The notes beneath the pieces are model-generated. The model ran no database searches. It saw only the letters and a list, made by a program, of their open reading frames with translations, and had not been told where the DNA came from. Positions 63,941-64,000 of a stretch of 64,000 bases of DNA are shown here, piece after piece. Made by a program: the position numbers and the translations under genes. Origin of the DNA: CAYUET01 sp964443875 (GTDB lineage: Bacteria; Auribacterota; JAFGBW01); contig CAYUET010000002.1 in NCBI GenBank assembly GCA_964443875.1, forward strand, positions 158,320 through 222,319, written 5' to 3'. Within the stretch, counting starts at the first letter, position 1. Each line of letters opens with the position of its first letter.

Positions 63941-64000
63941 TTATTTAGAGCCTGTCCCGTTTATACAAATTTTTTACAGTTTTAAAATTTAAAATGATTT

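Overview
The window looks like a chromosomal segment of an anaerobic, heterotrophic, Gram-negative-type bacterium. An outer membrane is implied by lptC/lptA/lptB-like genes, a FadL-type barrel protein and the C-terminus of a porin. Anaerobiosis is suggested by a HydF maturase, an iron-sulfur flavoprotein, a rubrerythrin-like protein and a ferredoxin-nitroreductase. HprK, HPr and two enzyme I proteins, a sigma-54 activator, type III glutamine synthetase and a CheX-like protein are also present. Two neighbouring proteins start with a signal peptide followed by the same ALAPLS sequence, which I associate tentatively with Omnitrophota or related PVC-group bacteria. That placement is an inference; no rRNA is present.

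Layout. 0-4 kb: porin 3' end, pstS, and pstCAB behind a four-repeat Pho-box-like element. 4-9 kb: rubrerythrin-like protein, an MsrB-MsrA fusion, and a gnd-zwf-pgl operon for the oxidative pentose phosphate pathway. 9-19 kb (minus): glnA(III)-gltB-gltD-pyrG, with a near-consensus sigma-54 promoter before glnA. 19-23 kb (minus): hydF, then a PaaK/F390-synthetase-like ligase overlapping an S51 peptidase. 23-26 kb: an AT-rich divergent pair, a PD-(D/E)XK-SF1 (DUF2075) helicase and a membrane-anchored NERD protein, separated by a 25-bp near-palindrome. 26-31 kb: FMN-reductase-type flavoprotein, ptsP with a small upstream gene, and a radical SAM gene interrupting one copy of a duplicated non-coding unit. 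31-36 kb: the divergent ALAPLS pair, a giant PLP-like/GNAT protein and a uridine-kinase-CYTH fusion. 36-38 kb: membrane protein, nitroreductase and zinc-ribbon genes, then tRNA-Thr(CGT). 38-43 kb: AT-rich block with a UbiA-family fusion, exported coiled-coil paralogues and a frameshifted small gene. 43-48 kb: CheX, lptCAB, hprK, HPr and enzyme I. 48-55 kb: sugar ABC importer without its ATPase, GH16 beta-glucanase, GPH symporter and an exported repeat protein, together a probable beta-glucan utilisation locus. 55-59 kb (minus): Ski2-like helicase and an NtrC-type regulator. 59-64 kb: queF, tgt, a small protein, panE, pyrE and a FadL-like protein.

How the parts may work together: HprK/HPr/EI without an EII component in view suggests a regulatory PTS next to a polysaccharide-uptake locus. 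The sigma-54 promoter at glnA and the NtrC-family regulator fit nitrogen control, although nothing here links them directly. The most novel-looking items are the helicase/NERD nuclease pair, the ALAPLS pair, the radical SAM gene within the duplicated unit, and the frameshifted gene between two exported paralogues.
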